Positions 15,189-25,600 of a DNA stretch of 64,000 nt are shown here, piece by piece; position 1 is the stretch's first letter, and each line of letters starts with the position of its first letter. Below the pieces are notes generated by a model. The model was not told the origin of the DNA, made no database searches, and worked only from the letters and a program-made list of their open reading frames with translations. The stretch comes from Sphingomonas sp. (GTDB lineage Bacteria > Pseudomonadota > Alphaproteobacteria > Sphingomonadales > Sphingomonadaceae), in contig NZ_SSMY01000009.1 in the NCBI RefSeq assembly GCF_004799495.1, positions 1 to 64,000 of the forward strand. Reading direction: 5' to 3'. A program made the position numbers and the translations under genes.

Positions 15189-16097
15189 ATGGCGAATCCT
15201 GCCGATACAAAGTTCAACATCATTCGTGAAACCGTTGAGGGCACGACCCCAACGACGCCCGCGTTCACGTCTCTTGAGTATTCGAGCGGCAACGATCTCA
15301 AGGTAGATTCGAAGACGATTTCGAGTGAAGTGATGCGCCAGTCGCGCACCGCGACCGGTCATCGCAAGGTGGGCAAAAAGACGACTGGATCGTTCAAGTT
15401 CCCGCTTCGTCGTGACACCGCGACCGACCTTCTGCTTGAGTCCGTGTGCTCGGGCACCTTCGTCAGCGATGTGCTCAAGGGCGGTAACACCGACACTTTC
15501 CACACCATCGAAAAGCAGATGAAGGAAGGCGCGACCACGCTCTACTTTGCCTACGCTGGGCAGATCGCAACCAAGTTCGGCTTGTCGGTGACGCCCGATG
15601 GCTTCGCCGATGTGACGTTCGAAACAACCGGCCTCGCAAAGACACAGCGCACGGCGATCATCACGGGTGCTACCTACGCGGCTGCTACTCAAGGTCCGCT
15701 TCTCGCCGGTCCCGACATTACGGTTTCGATTGCTGGGCTCACCGCCGACTATGCGAGCTTCGATTTCAGCATCGATCAGTCCCGCGACGCCAAGCTGAAG
15801 CTCGGCGCGGTTAGCGCGTTCGGCACCGGCACGGTCACCAACCGCGCGGTGAAGTTCACGGCGAAGATTTTCCGCAAGGACCTCTCGCCGGAAACAACGT
15901 TCACGGCTGACACGCCGGTCAACATCGTCATCACGATGGGATCGGCTGGCAACGGCTATTCGATCACGATCCCTGCCGCCGTTTGCACCGTCGATCCCAC
16001 GGACGAAGTTAGCAGTGCGAGCGCACTTGTGAGCCTTGAGTTCACCGCTGCCAACGATACGACCACGGGCACCGACGTGATTATCACCCGTCTGTAA
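15189..16097 (+). CDS. Major tail tube protein
   Basis: A 302-residue protein of the phage tail tube type. Typical features are the N-terminal FNIIRETVEGTTPTTPAF, the motif SRTATGHRKVGKKTTGSF in the region of residues 50-70, and a C-terminal immunoglobulin-like extension (VCTVDPTDEVSSASALVSLEF). It forms the hollow tail tube. It has an AGGAG ribosome-binding site in a structured leader and is followed by a strong terminator, which fits high expression. It lies directly before the two chaperone reading frames. Confidence 0.85.
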   Translation: MANPADTKFNIIRETVEGTTPTTPAFTSLEYSSGNDLKVDSKTISSEVMRQSRTATGHRKVGKKTTGSFKFPLRRDTATDLLLESVCSGTFVSDVLKGGNTDTFHTIEKQMKEGATTLYFAYAGQIATKFGLSVTPDGFADVTFETTGLAKTQRTAIITGATYAAATQGPLLAGPDITVSIAGLTADYASFDFSIDQSRDAKLKLGAVSAFGTGTVTNRAVKFTAKIFRKDLSPETTFTADTPVNIVITMGSAGNGYSITIPAAVCTVDPTDEVSSASALVSLEFTAANDTTTGTDVIITRL

Positions 16098-16120
16098 TCT
16101 CACAGTTAGGATCGGGTGAG

Positions 16121-16154
16121 GGGCGGCTTGGCTTAGGCTGAGCCGCCCTTTCTT
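16121..16154 (+). terminator. Rho-independent terminator after the tail tube gene
   Basis: GGGCGGCT (16,121-16,128) pairs with AGCCGCCC (16,141-16,148) across 12 bases, followed by TTTCTT. CTCACAGTTAGG just upstream (16,099) can pair with CCTAACTGTGAG in the next leader (16,180), enclosing the terminator. Confidence 0.85.
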
Positions 16155-16164
16155 GTGCGTCGGA

Positions 16165-16198
16165 TAAATACCTCACCAACCTAACTGTGAGGTTTCCA
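16165..16198 (+). promoter_or_regulatory. Leader of the tail chaperone gene
   Basis: TAAATA (16,165-16,170) is followed at once by CCTCAC, a 10-base loop and GTGAGG. The GAGG is also the ribosome-binding site of the ATG at 16,199, so this hairpin could close the start. The alternative pairing with 16,099-16,110 would also involve it. Confidence 0.45.
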
Positions 16199-16672
16199 AT
16201 GACTAAGTTTAAGCGGCCTAAGCCGCGTTTTGACCGCGATCTCGCCAACGATGGACGTTGGATTTATATCGATGACGCCGTTACGGGCGAAGAGTATGGC
16301 GGCTTCCTTTGCGGCCTCTTTGACCCGAGCGTTCCCCGCATTCGTCTCGCCGCTGAACGCCAAGCCAAGATGGCTTCCTATCAGGCGCGTGGTAAGCGTC
16401 CAAACAATTACGACAAGACCCGTGAGTCCGTTGAGTGGTTCGTTGAAACGTGCTTGTTCGATTGGGATATGAAGGATGAAGACGACAAGCCAATCAAGTT
16501 CACGAAGCCGCTTGCCGTTGAGTATTTCATGACCGCTGAGACGGACGACAAGACCGGCGAGAAAATCTTCATTTACGACTACGTTTTTCAACGCCTCTTC
16601 GAAGCATCGCGCGATGTGTCGAACTTCCAATCGCTCGACCAAAACGAAGCGGGAGACCCCGCAAAAAACTGA
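16199..16672 (+). CDS. Tail assembly chaperone, short form (G-like)
   Basis: A 157-residue protein between the tail tube and the tape measure, the standard place for tail assembly chaperones. It contains no recognised enzyme motif, and is rich in charged residues in its second half. Its last codons GCA AAA AAC TGA contain the slippery heptamer A-AAA-AAC; a -1 shift there skips the stop and continues into the frame of 16,681-17,022, giving a G-T type fusion of about 274 residues. The ATG at 16,199 was preferred to a GTG at 16,187 because of the GAGG ribosome-binding site. Confidence 0.8.
   Translation: MTKFKRPKPRFDRDLANDGRWIYIDDAVTGEEYGGFLCGLFDPSVPRIRLAAERQAKMASYQARGKRPNNYDKTRESVEWFVETCLFDWDMKDEDDKPIKFTKPLAVEYFMTAETDDKTGEKIFIYDYVFQRLFEASRDVSNFQSLDQNEAGDPAKN
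16663..16669 (+). other. -1 ribosomal frameshift site, A AAA AAC
   Basis: The heptamer is in the X-XXY-YYZ register of the upstream gene and ends just before its TGA stop (16,670-16,672). After a -1 shift the reading continues CTG ATA GCC CGG ATG without a stop, into the downstream frame. Programmed frameshifting at this gene pair is established for lambda and many long-tailed phages. Confidence 0.85.
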
Positions 16673-16680
16673 TAGCCCGG

Positions 16681-17022
16681 ATGACGTGGCAACTCGACAT
16701 GGGCGACAGCTACAATGAACTCGTCCAACTTGCCGCTCAAGACTCATCGTCCGGGTTCGCTGCACGTGCTCAATTGGCGGAAGCGCCGTCGTTGACCGGC
16801 TATGAAGCGTTCGTTTGGGATGCATTCTTCATGCTTTCCAGCGAACGCGCGAGCGGTTTCGGCACGGGTTCTGTGCCCTTCACGGCGATGCTCGAATATG
16901 CCTCTTTTGCCGAAATGTCGCGACAAGAGACTGAGCAATTCGTGAACGTCATTCGGGCTCTTGATGTGCACTTCGTCGCCGAGCGCGCGCGAAGGGATGA
17001 GAAGGCCAGTCGCGATAAATAA
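16681..17022 (+). CDS. Tail assembly chaperone, frameshift extension (T-like)
   Basis: A 113-residue reading frame in the -1 frame relative to the gene before. It is probably expressed mainly as the C-terminal part of a fusion made through the A-AAA-AAC site at 16,663; an independent start at ATG 16,681 lacks a ribosome-binding site. The T-like part of such fusions recruits tail tube protein to the tape measure. The stop TAA is the first half of the TAAATA before the tape measure. Function is by family order and frame arrangement. Confidence 0.75.
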   Translation: MTWQLDMGDSYNELVQLAAQDSSSGFAARAQLAEAPSLTGYEAFVWDAFFMLSSERASGFGTGSVPFTAMLEYASFAEMSRQETEQFVNVIRALDVHFVAERARRDEKASRDK

Positions 17023-17025
17023 GCG

Positions 17026-20000
17026 ATGACCGGCGCAACCGCTGAACACAAAGTAAGAATCACAATCGACCAAGCCGCGCTTCAGAAAGAGGCGCGGCAG
17101 GCAAACCAGACGCTCGGGTCAATCGGCTCGGGCGTCAACGGCTTCGCGGGCCTTGAAAAGTCGATCAATGAACTCGGCACGTCCATTCGCGGAATGAACG
17201 TCTCTTCGCGTGCGGCCAACGACAACATCCGCGCGATGGGCGAGTCAGCCGGGCATGCTTCCGGGGGCATCCTCGCGGCAACCGGCCACATCATCAAAAT
17301 GACGCTGGCGCTCGCCGGGCTGCAAATGCTCATCGGCGGTGTCGAAGCGCTGGCGCACGCCTTCACCGAACTCGCCGACGAGTCCACGATGGTGACCGCG
17401 CGTCTCACGTCGGCGACGAACGGACAGGCTGAGCTTGCACGTGCTCAGGCACAGGTTGTCGCGATTGCTAATCAGACCCGCCAGCCGCTCGAAAACATCG
17501 CCGAACTCTATCAGAAAATCGGGCTTGCCAGCCACGCGCTCGGCATGTCGCAAAACCAAGTCGGTATCGCGACGAAGGTCTTCGCCGAAACTCTGAAGCT
17601 CAGCGGCTCGAACGTCGCTCAGCAAAAAGGCGCGATCCTGCAACTCGCGGACGCCTTCGATATCGGCAAACTTCAAGGTCGCCACTTCATGGCGATGATG
17701 ATGGACAACGTGGTCTTCATGAACGCCCTTGCGCAAAGCATGGGCGTCTCGAAGGCCAAGCTCGGCGAGCTTGCGCACGAAGGAAAGATCACGGGCGAAG
17801 AGCTAAAGAAGGCTCTCACCGATCCCAAGATGATTGCCGACATTGAACAGCGATTCGGGCGCATCCCCGTGTCGTTCCAAGATGTGCGGACGGGCATCAA
17901 GAATACCCTCATTCAGCTTGCGGGTGACTTCGCCACGGGTGCCGGGCTGCCGAACACGCTTGCCCAACTCTACGCCACCGTCACCAAGTGGGGCGAAGAC
18001 CTCAAGCCGACCTTCATCAAGATCGGGCAGGCCTTCCACGCCGCGCTTGCGACGTTCGGGCCTATGGCGATGGCCGCGCTCAACGCGGTGAAGCCGCTCT
18101 TCAGCTTCATTCTCAACAACGCACCGCAATTGATCCAACTCATCAAGGTCGCGGCTGAGGCGTGGATTGCCTACCGCGTTGCCACGGCTGCCGTTGCGGC
18201 TGTCAGCGTCGCCACGACCTTGCTCAATGACTTCAAGGCGCTGAGCATGTTCATGTCGCTCGCGTCGGGTAGCGGTGCGATCATGTCCGGCCTGAAAGCC
18301 GGTATCGAGATGGTGCGCGGCGGGTTCGCGGCGCTTACCGTCGTGATGGAACTCAACCCCTTCGTCGCCATCGCGACGGCCATCGTTGCCGTCGTGGCGC
18401 TCCTTTATGAGTTCCGTGACTCGATCAACATCGGCGGCGGCACGATGGCGAGCCTCGGCGATCTCATGCGCGCGGTGTGGGAGTCCGTCGGTCCGCTCGT
18501 CAACAAGGTTGTCGGTTGGATCGGCACCGGCTTCTCGTGGATCAGCGACAAGGTGAGCGGCGTCCTGAATTGGATCGCCGGGCTATTCGGTGATGTATTC
18601 TCAGGCTTCGACTTCTCTATCGCTGGGGCGATCCGTGCCGTCGCGAAGTTTGCCGACTTCCAACTCAATTCGATGCAAATCGTTTGGGAAACGATCAAGG
18701 CGATTTGGAACAACTTCCCCGGCTTCCTTCAATGGGTTTTCGCGAGCGCCGCGAACCTCGCATTGAAGAAAATCGAAGACCTCGCGAACGGCGTCATCGG
18801 TGCCATCAATTGGGTTATCAAGGGCGCTCAGGGGCTTGGCATCAATGTCTCGACCATTGCGACCGTTTCGCTTGGTCGCGTTGACGCGGGCAAGTTTGGG
18901 GATGATCTCGGCAAGACCGTCGCGGGCATCGCTGGCAAGCACCGTATCGGCGACGCGGCTGAGGGCCTTTTGTCACGTGCTGACGCCATCGGCAAAGCGC
19001 GTCGCGCTGCCGCCAACGGTAACCAGCCGGGCGCAGCCGATGGCAGCGCCACGGGCACCCCTGAGGGTGGCGCGGGCGGCGGCAAGGACAAAAAGGGCGA
19101 GGACCGCGCCAAGAAGGAAAAGGAGTTCTGGCAGACGCTTCAGAATGAGCTTGAGACGGCAAAGCTTTTCGGCATCGAAGCTCAAAAGGCGACGAAGGAA
19201 CACGAGCTTCAGAAGATTCTTGGCCGCGATCTCAACGACGCCGAGAAGACCCGCGTTGATACGCTCGTTCAGGAAATCGCGACCGCGAAGGCGATCACGG
19301 GCGTTCGGCAAGCGACGTTCGATCTCGAAAACAAGAATATCCTCATGCGTCAGCGCGCGTTGGGGCTGAGTTCCGATCAATCGAAGATCGAAGACGCCAT
19401 CGATGCGAAGCGCCTTGAGGCGATGAATGCCGGTGTCGATATCAACAGCGCCGCATTCGTTGCCGAGCTTAACCGGTATCGCCTTGCGCTTCAGACGAAC
19501 CAAGCGCTCGAACGGCAAAACGCGCTCATGGCATCTGCCGTTGAGACGGCGAAGAAATTCAGCCCGAGCTACGCGGCGCAAGCCGAGTTGGACGATCTCA
19601 AGCGGCAGCGGGACGATTTCCTGAAGGCGTTCGCGACCGGCAAGCTTGTGGACTCGTGGGGCAAGCCGCTCACTCAGGCAACGGCGAACGCCGTTGTTGC
19701 TGGCCTCGACCAAGCCATCGCGGAAGCCGGGCAGAAAGGTAAGCTCAACGCGCTCGGCGTCATCGCTGGCAGTTCGATCACGGGCAAGGCCGAACTCGAC
19801 CGTCTCACCGCGACCAACAAGCGCGATGCCGCCTTGCGGGCACTCGCCGATTCCGGCCTGTCACCGGAACTCATGAAACGGGCGACGCAAGAGATCGCCG
19901 AGACCTACAAGAAAGACATGAAAGCCGCCGATGACGAGGTGGCCGATTACTACGCGAAGAAGATGCAAGAGAAGACTGACGCGATTGCGGATATCTTCTC

Positions 20001-21459
20001 ACAGTTCGCCGACGCCATCGGCGGCAAGCTTGGCGGGATCGTCGGTAGCATCGGCAATGCCATCAAGTCGTTCGGCTCGTTCAAGAGCACTCAGGGTGAT
20101 GTCACGAAAGAGATCACGGACGCGTTCGGCTCGAACTCGTTCACGAACAAGCTCGGCAAGTCGATTGGCGGCGCGCTGGCCGGTCTTCAGATGGGCGAGC
20201 AAATCGGCGGCATCGGTGATGCTCTCGGCATTCGTGGTTTCTCGACTGGTGCCAAGATCGGCGGCACGCTTGGCGGCTTGACGGGCAACCCGCTTATCGC
20301 AGCCGGTGCGTCCGTCGTGGGCGGCATCATCGGCGCGCTCTTCTACAAGCCGCCCCATTCGAACGCGACCTTCGCGCGGAATGCGGACGGCACGATTGGC
20401 GTCGGCGGCGTCACCGGCAGCAATGGGCAAGTGAAGGCGGCAGCGGGCAGCGCGGCGGGCAACGTCGTGGCGGGGCTGAGCAACATCGCGTCTCAGCTTG
20501 GCGGCAAGCTCACGGGTGTGCCGAACCTGACCATCGGCACGTGGGATGGCAAGTGGCGCGTGCTCGATAACCAGCAAACGACGGCATCGCTTCACTCGAA
20601 GAATTTCAGCATGGGGCAGAACCTTCACGACTTCGGCACCGATGGCGAAGACGCGGCCATTGCCTATGCGATTAAGGAAGCACTGTCTCAGGGCGTCATC
20701 ACTGGCCTGAGCGATATCGTGCAAAAGGCACTCAACGTGCTCGGCAGCGATGCGGCAATCGCCTTCTCACAACAGTGGAATTCGGCGATGAAGGATTACA
20801 ACACCCTCATCGATCCGATTGGACAGGCGGCGCGCGACGTGATCGAACCGCTCGACGCGCTTCGCGCTACGATGGTGCAAATCGGCGCTTCGACACAAGA
20901 CCTCAACAAGATTGACGATCTTCGCGTGAAGCAGCTTGACGCGGCCTACAAGCAGTCAACGCAAACTTTGAACGACTTGCTCAAGGCACTTCGCGGGGAC
21001 GGTTCGGGCGTCACGAAGCTCAATCAGTTGAACGCCGACATGGCGGAGTTCCAGACCTACAAGGACAAGATCGCGAAGGGTGACTCGAACATCGATCAAA
21101 GCGCTTTCTCGTCACTCGTGTCTGAGATCATGAGCCTCGGCCAAAGTGTCTACGGCACGTCAACCGGCGAGTTCCAAGGCCTTCGCGCCGATCTCACGAG
21201 CGTCACAAACGAATTGCTCGGCAACGTGCAAACCGCGTTCAACGCTGTCGCCAACCCGGCAACCGATGCAGCCACGACGGCAGTTCAGACGCAAACCGAC
21301 GTGCTCAGCGGACAGGGTGTCATTCAGATCGATCTTCTGAAGCAGATCGTGGCGAACACGACACCGGGCGGTGGCGGCGGTGGCGTCGTGAACAACACGA
21401 ACGACGTGCTGACGAACTACGGCGGCTACAACGGCAAGATGATCGGCTTGGCATTCTAA
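17026..21459 (+). CDS. Tail tape measure protein
   Basis: A 1,477-residue protein, the second longest of the phage. Residues about 120-270 form the tape-measure N-terminal domain (VTARLTSATNGQAEL, then ANQTRQPLENIAELYQKIGL and FMAMMMDNVVFMNALAQSMG). Hydrophobic helices lie around residues 340-480 and 1,000-1,110, the latter Gly-rich (GKLGGIVGSIGNAIKSFG). The rest is coiled coil. It sets the tail length and probably helps DNA cross the inner membrane. Start by TAAATA plus 4 bases. No peptidase domain is recognised. Confidence 0.93.
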   Translation: MTGATAEHKVRITIDQAALQKEARQANQTLGSIGSGVNGFAGLEKSINELGTSIRGMNVSSRAANDNIRAMGESAGHASGGILAATGHIIKMTLALAGLQMLIGGVEALAHAFTELADESTMVTARLTSATNGQAELARAQAQVVAIANQTRQPLENIAELYQKIGLASHALGMSQNQVGIATKVFAETLKLSGSNVAQQKGAILQLADAFDIGKLQGRHFMAMMMDNVVFMNALAQSMGVSKAKLGELAHEGKITGEELKKALTDPKMIADIEQRFGRIPVSFQDVRTGIKNTLIQLAGDFATGAGLPNTLAQLYATVTKWGEDLKPTFIKIGQAFHAALATFGPMAMAALNAVKPLFSFILNNAPQLIQLIKVAAEAWIAYRVATAAVAAVSVATTLLNDFKALSMFMSLASGSGAIMSGLKAGIEMVRGGFAALTVVMELNPFVAIATAIVAVVALLYEFRDSINIGGGTMASLGDLMRAVWESVGPLVNKVVGWIGTGFSWISDKVSGVLNWIAGLFGDVFSGFDFSIAGAIRAVAKFADFQLNSMQIVWETIKAIWNNFPGFLQWVFASAANLALKKIEDLANGVIGAINWVIKGAQGLGINVSTIATVSLGRVDAGKFGDDLGKTVAGIAGKHRIGDAAEGLLSRADAIGKARRAAANGNQPGAADGSATGTPEGGAGGGKDKKGEDRAKKEKEFWQTLQNELETAKLFGIEAQKATKEHELQKILGRDLNDAEKTRVDTLVQEIATAKAITGVRQATFDLENKNILMRQRALGLSSDQSKIEDAIDAKRLEAMNAGVDINSAAFVAELNRYRLALQTNQALERQNALMASAVETAKKFSPSYAAQAELDDLKRQRDDFLKAFATGKLVDSWGKPLTQATANAVVAGLDQAIAEAGQKGKLNALGVIAGSSITGKAELDRLTATNKRDAALRALADSGLSPELMKRATQEIAETYKKDMKAADDEVADYYAKKMQEKTDAIADIFSQFADAIGGKLGGIVGSIGNAIKSFGSFKSTQGDVTKEITDAFGSNSFTNKLGKSIGGALAGLQMGEQIGGIGDALGIRGFSTGAKIGGTLGGLTGNPLIAAGASVVGGIIGALFYKPPHSNATFARNADGTIGVGGVTGSNGQVKAAAGSAAGNVVAGLSNIASQLGGKLTGVPNLTIGTWDGKWRVLDNQQTTASLHSKNFSMGQNLHDFGTDGEDAAIAYAIKEALSQGVITGLSDIVQKALNVLGSDAAIAFSQQWNSAMKDYNTLIDPIGQAARDVIEPLDALRATMVQIGASTQDLNKIDDLRVKQLDAAYKQSTQTLNDLLKALRGDGSGVTKLNQLNADMAEFQTYKDKIAKGDSNIDQSAFSSLVSEIMSLGQSVYGTSTGEFQGLRADLTSVTNELLGNVQTAFNAVANPATDAATTAVQTQTDVLSGQGVIQIDLLKQIVANTTPGGGGGGVVNNTNDVLTNYGGYNGKMIGLAF

Positions 21460-21466
21460 ATACGAG

Positions 21467-21829
21467 ATGCCAGTCGATCCAACGCGCGCCGCGCTCGTCA
21501 CGCGCGAACACCAATATTCGATCTACCAAGACACGAGCGTTCTGAGCCGGTGGCCGAACTCGCAACCTATCGTGCTCGACACGAACCTTGATGCGACGGC
21601 GGGTGACGCGCTGGCGTCGGCGACGTTCGCCGCCAGTAGCGCGGGGGCGAAGGTGTTTCAGGTCACCGTGGAGGGTGGCGCGTTCCTTGAAGATTTTGCG
21701 GACTCGCCGCCCCGGTTTACCGTCTACTTCGACAACCATCCAGCAGCGGGTAGCGGCAACACCTACACGGTGATCGGCGTCCAAATAGACCCGCTCGCGG
21801 ATCGCACGATCTACACGGTGCGCGGATGA
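21467..21829 (+). CDS. Tail tip-associated protein, hypothetical
   Basis: A 120-residue beta-rich protein (FTVYFDNHPAAGSGNTYTVI) directly after the tape measure and overlapping the next gene by an ATGA. Position corresponds to small tail-tip proteins in related phages, but the family is not recognised. TAAATA plus 4 bases precedes the ATG; TGGCAT and ATGCCA flank the motif as a 6-bp stem, with the start codon in the 3' arm. Confidence 0.6.
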   Translation: MPVDPTRAALVTREHQYSIYQDTSVLSRWPNSQPIVLDTNLDATAGDALASATFAASSAGAKVFQVTVEGGAFLEDFADSPPRFTVYFDNHPAAGSGNTYTVIGVQIDPLADRTIYTVRG

Positions 21830-22596
21830 GCAACACGGTCTTCATCCGTCCGCTCAGCTTCACCGCCACGTCGTCAACGCCCGTTGCGGGCAGTGCGGCA
21901 AATCTCGCGGTCGATATGCCGTCGCTCGTTTGGCGCGGCGCGAGCGGCATTAGCAATATCATCATCGATCTTGGCGCGTCAGCCGTCAGTTACGACTATG
22001 TTGCCCTCATCGGGACCAACCTTCGTTCGACCGACAACGTGCAGGTTCAAACCGGCACGGCGGCAACCGGAACGGGTAGCTACAACAGCGGCCTCTTGAC
22101 CGCTTGGACCGGCACCAAGCCAAGCGTTGCATCGGCTGTCGTCATCGTGCCTTTGCCCGCGACCCGCACCGAACGCTACGTGCGTATTGATATCACCTCA
22201 ACGTCTAACCCGGACGGCTATGTTCAGATTGCCCGCGTCGTCATCGGCAAAGCAATGAAGACGGGCGGCATCGATGTTGATGCTGAAATGGGATTTGTCG
22301 ATCAATCCGTTGTTACCAACGGCACCGGCTACACGACCGTTCAGGCACTTCCCGTGCTGACAAGCTGGAAGTTTTCGACCGGCTGGATTTCGGATGTTGA
22401 TTGGCGACAGACTTTTGCGCCCTTCATGCAAGCCGTTGGCATCAACGGCGCTTTCCTGTTCATCGTTGACGATGGCACGCCCGCAAACTGGCAAACCGAT
22501 GCGGTGTTCGGACGCTTCACGACCAAGACGGCGGGCAAGAGCGAGTTCTATAACGCGTGGCGGATTGAAGCGACCGTGACCGAACTCGCGCCATAA
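21826..22596 (+). CDS. Distal tail protein-like
   Basis: A 256-residue protein. The N-terminal half is a jelly-roll-like beta domain (IIIDLGASAVSYDYVALIG, then ERYVRIDITSTSNPDGYVQI), as in carbohydrate-binding or discoidin-like modules. The C-terminal half (WKFSTGWISDVDWRQTFAPF, WRIEATVTEL) resembles the part of distal tail proteins that holds the baseplate. It sits between the tape measure and the large tail protein. It probably joins tube to tip and may touch the host surface. The family call is inference. Confidence 0.6.
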   Translation: MSNTVFIRPLSFTATSSTPVAGSAANLAVDMPSLVWRGASGISNIIIDLGASAVSYDYVALIGTNLRSTDNVQVQTGTAATGTGSYNSGLLTAWTGTKPSVASAVVIVPLPATRTERYVRIDITSTSNPDGYVQIARVVIGKAMKTGGIDVDAEMGFVDQSVVTNGTGYTTVQALPVLTSWKFSTGWISDVDWRQTFAPFMQAVGINGAFLFIVDDGTPANWQTDAVFGRFTTKTAGKSEFYNAWRIEATVTELAP

Positions 22597-22626
22597 CGGC
22601 GAAAGCGCACCTCAGCTAAATATGGG

Positions 22627-25600
22627 GTGCGTAATCTCCTTCTCGAAATCTCCGCGATCAACCCTTCTACGGGTCTCACAACACCGGTCCGCATGAGCGC
22701 CGCGTGGGCGTCGCCAAAGGGCGTCTACGTCAACTCGCTCGAATGGAAGCCCGCGATCATCTCGGGTCCGCAATTCAGCCTCTCTTGGTTCAAGGATCGG
22801 CAGCCTCAGCCGCTCGGCGTCAGCTACGGACAAGTCAGCTTCGCCATCGACAAGGCCTTCGCCAACGACCAGTGGTTGAGCCTCAATTTCGACGGCGCAC
22901 TTGCGACCCTTTGGGTTGGTAACGACGGCGACGCTTTCGCTTCCTATCGGCAGATTTGGACCGGCTCGCTCGGGCAGATTGTGCGGGACGATGATCGCAC
23001 CGCGCACGTCGTCTTGCTCGGGCCGGAAGCGATCCTTGTCCGCGATCTCTTGTCCGCGACCTATGCGGGCACGGGCGGGGCGGAAGGTCCCTCATCCCTC
23101 ATCGGAACCCTCAAGCCGTTCGCGATGGGCGCGTGCACGAACGTAACGCCCGTGCTCGTGGACGCGGTGAACCGCATCTATCAGGTGCACGCCTATGGCA
23201 CGTGCGCGATCAATGCAGTCTATGAAGGCGCGATCTCGCTCGGCACCGCTGCCGCGACCGCGACCGACTATGCCAGCCTTGCCGCACTGACGCTCGCGGA
23301 CGGGACGTGGGCAGCCGCGCCGAACGTCGGCATGTTCCGGCTCGCGGACGATCCAACGACGACTATCACCGCCGACGTAGGCAGCGCGAGCACGGTCGGT
23401 GCAATCGTGACCGCCCTCATGACGAAGGCGGGATTGTCGAGCGCCTTCATCGATTCCAGCGTCGCGACCGCGACGGCAGGCTATTGCCTCTACGCCAGCG
23501 ACCAAGCGTCTATCCTTGATCTCATTCACGCGGCGGCGCTGTCGGGACGGCGCTTTCTCATAGCCGATTCCACGGGCAAGTTTCACCTCGCGACGCACAC
23601 GAGCACGAAGACGGCGGGCACGCTTCGAAGCGACCGTTCGACCACGCCGCTCGTGCTTCCGGATACGATCACGCAAGCCGCCGTCACCGCGCCCGCATGG
23701 CAAGTCAAGGTCGGTCACACTCGCAATTGGACGCTCCAAACTTCGAGCGACATTCTGGCGGCGGTTGCCGAGCTTGGCGCGGATATCGACGCCGCTCAGG
23801 CGGCAGCCGATGCGGCTCAGACGACCGCGAACACAGCATCCGCCACAGCGAACGCGGCGACGGTTCGGCTCGCCAGCATGGCGAACGACAACGTGCTCGA
23901 CCGCACCGACAAGCTTCAGGTTGTCCGCGATGTGACAGCCATCAATGCGGAAGTCTCGGGCATTCAATCGAGCGCGAGCGGCCTTGGCATCACGACCGAA
24001 CTCACGACCTACAACAACGCCTATAGTGCCCTCATAACCTACCTGAGTGGCCTGAGCCCGGCTTACACCGACACCACGACCGACACCGCCATCGTCGCGA
24101 GCACATTCAACACGAAGTTCGGCGACTACTACACGGCGCGCCAAGCGCTCTTGAACAAGATCGCGGCGGTGTCGGCGACGCGTGCGAATTGGACGGGTGT
24201 CACGGGCACGCCGAACCCGATTGCCAATGTCACGAACACGACGGTGATCGACAACAGCAACATCACGATCACGGGCACCGGCCAAATCAACACCGGCTCG
24301 ACCACGCTCACGCCGATCATCGATAACGGCAAGATCACGGTGAACGCGGGAACGCTCACCGGCATCGGCACGGCCAATGTCGTTGTGGATAACTCGAAGC
24401 TTGTCTTGAACGCGAACGGCGTCTTGATCGGCGGCGGTCCGGCCACCGTTCCGATTGACGCTCTTCAGATTGTCAACGGACCGGCTGTGGCCGGTGCGAC
24501 GAAGAACATCGTCACGACCGGCACGACGGCCCCGGCCAGCCCGACAAACGGTGACGTGTGGAATGACACAAGCACCTCCCCGGCGACGGTGAAGCTTCGC
24601 GTTGCCGGTGCTTGGGTTGTGGCGTCAAACTATGTCACCGGAACGGCGCAAATCGCCGACACCGCCAATCTCGGCAACACCGCCATTTGGACGAGCGTCG
24701 GCTCAAGACCAACCGAATTGATCGATGGCCGCATCGCGGCTGGCCTTGATGCGACCGGTCAAGTTGCCCGGCGCGTCCCCTCGACTTTTCTTGGCGACGT
24801 GTCGGCATCGAACGTCGTGCTCGATCCCTACTTCAACGACAACCCGACAAGCTGGACGCTCTACAACTACACGGCGGGCAACACCGCTATTCAGTTCAGC
24901 ACGAACGCAACCGCGCTCGCCCAAATCGGCACCACGAAGGCGATCCGGCTCATCGCCGGACAGGGGGCGGCGTTTGCCCTGAGTGCTCAAACGACCGTGC
25001 CAATCAATGGCACTTACAGCGCGAGCGCTCGGTTTTACGTGAAGGCGGGCTTTTATGGCGCGGTCCAAATGTCGTGCATCTTCTATGATGCGACGGGCAC
25101 GCAACTCGACCAGACGAACACCTACGCGTTCAATCTGACCTCAGCGACCGCGATCACGGCTGACACCGTGGTTGATGTCAGCACGGCGATGAAACAAGCA
25201 CCGTCCGGCACGGCAAAGGTCGCGTGGAACCTCTACGGCTCGGCAACGGGCGGCGACCTTTACTTCGGCTTGCCCCTCATTCAGCGGGCGACCACGCCGG
25301 GTAATGCGGTGCTCGGCGACACGACAAATTTCGTCCCCGATCCCGACTTCCTTGATCCCGCGACCGCTTGGAAGATCACCGGCAGTTGGCAGAAGCTCGT
25401 CAACAGCACCAACGGCAAGGGCGCGGGCAAGAACAAGATCAGGGGTAGCCTTGCGCAAGCCTTCACGCTGACCTCAACACCTGTCACGTGCGTGCCGAAC
25501 ACGTCGGTCACCGCGTCGATCTATCGCGAGAAGGTGAGTGGCACGACGGGAGGCTTGAACGGCGCAGTCTATGCGGCGGACTCCACCGGCGCGTTCCTCG

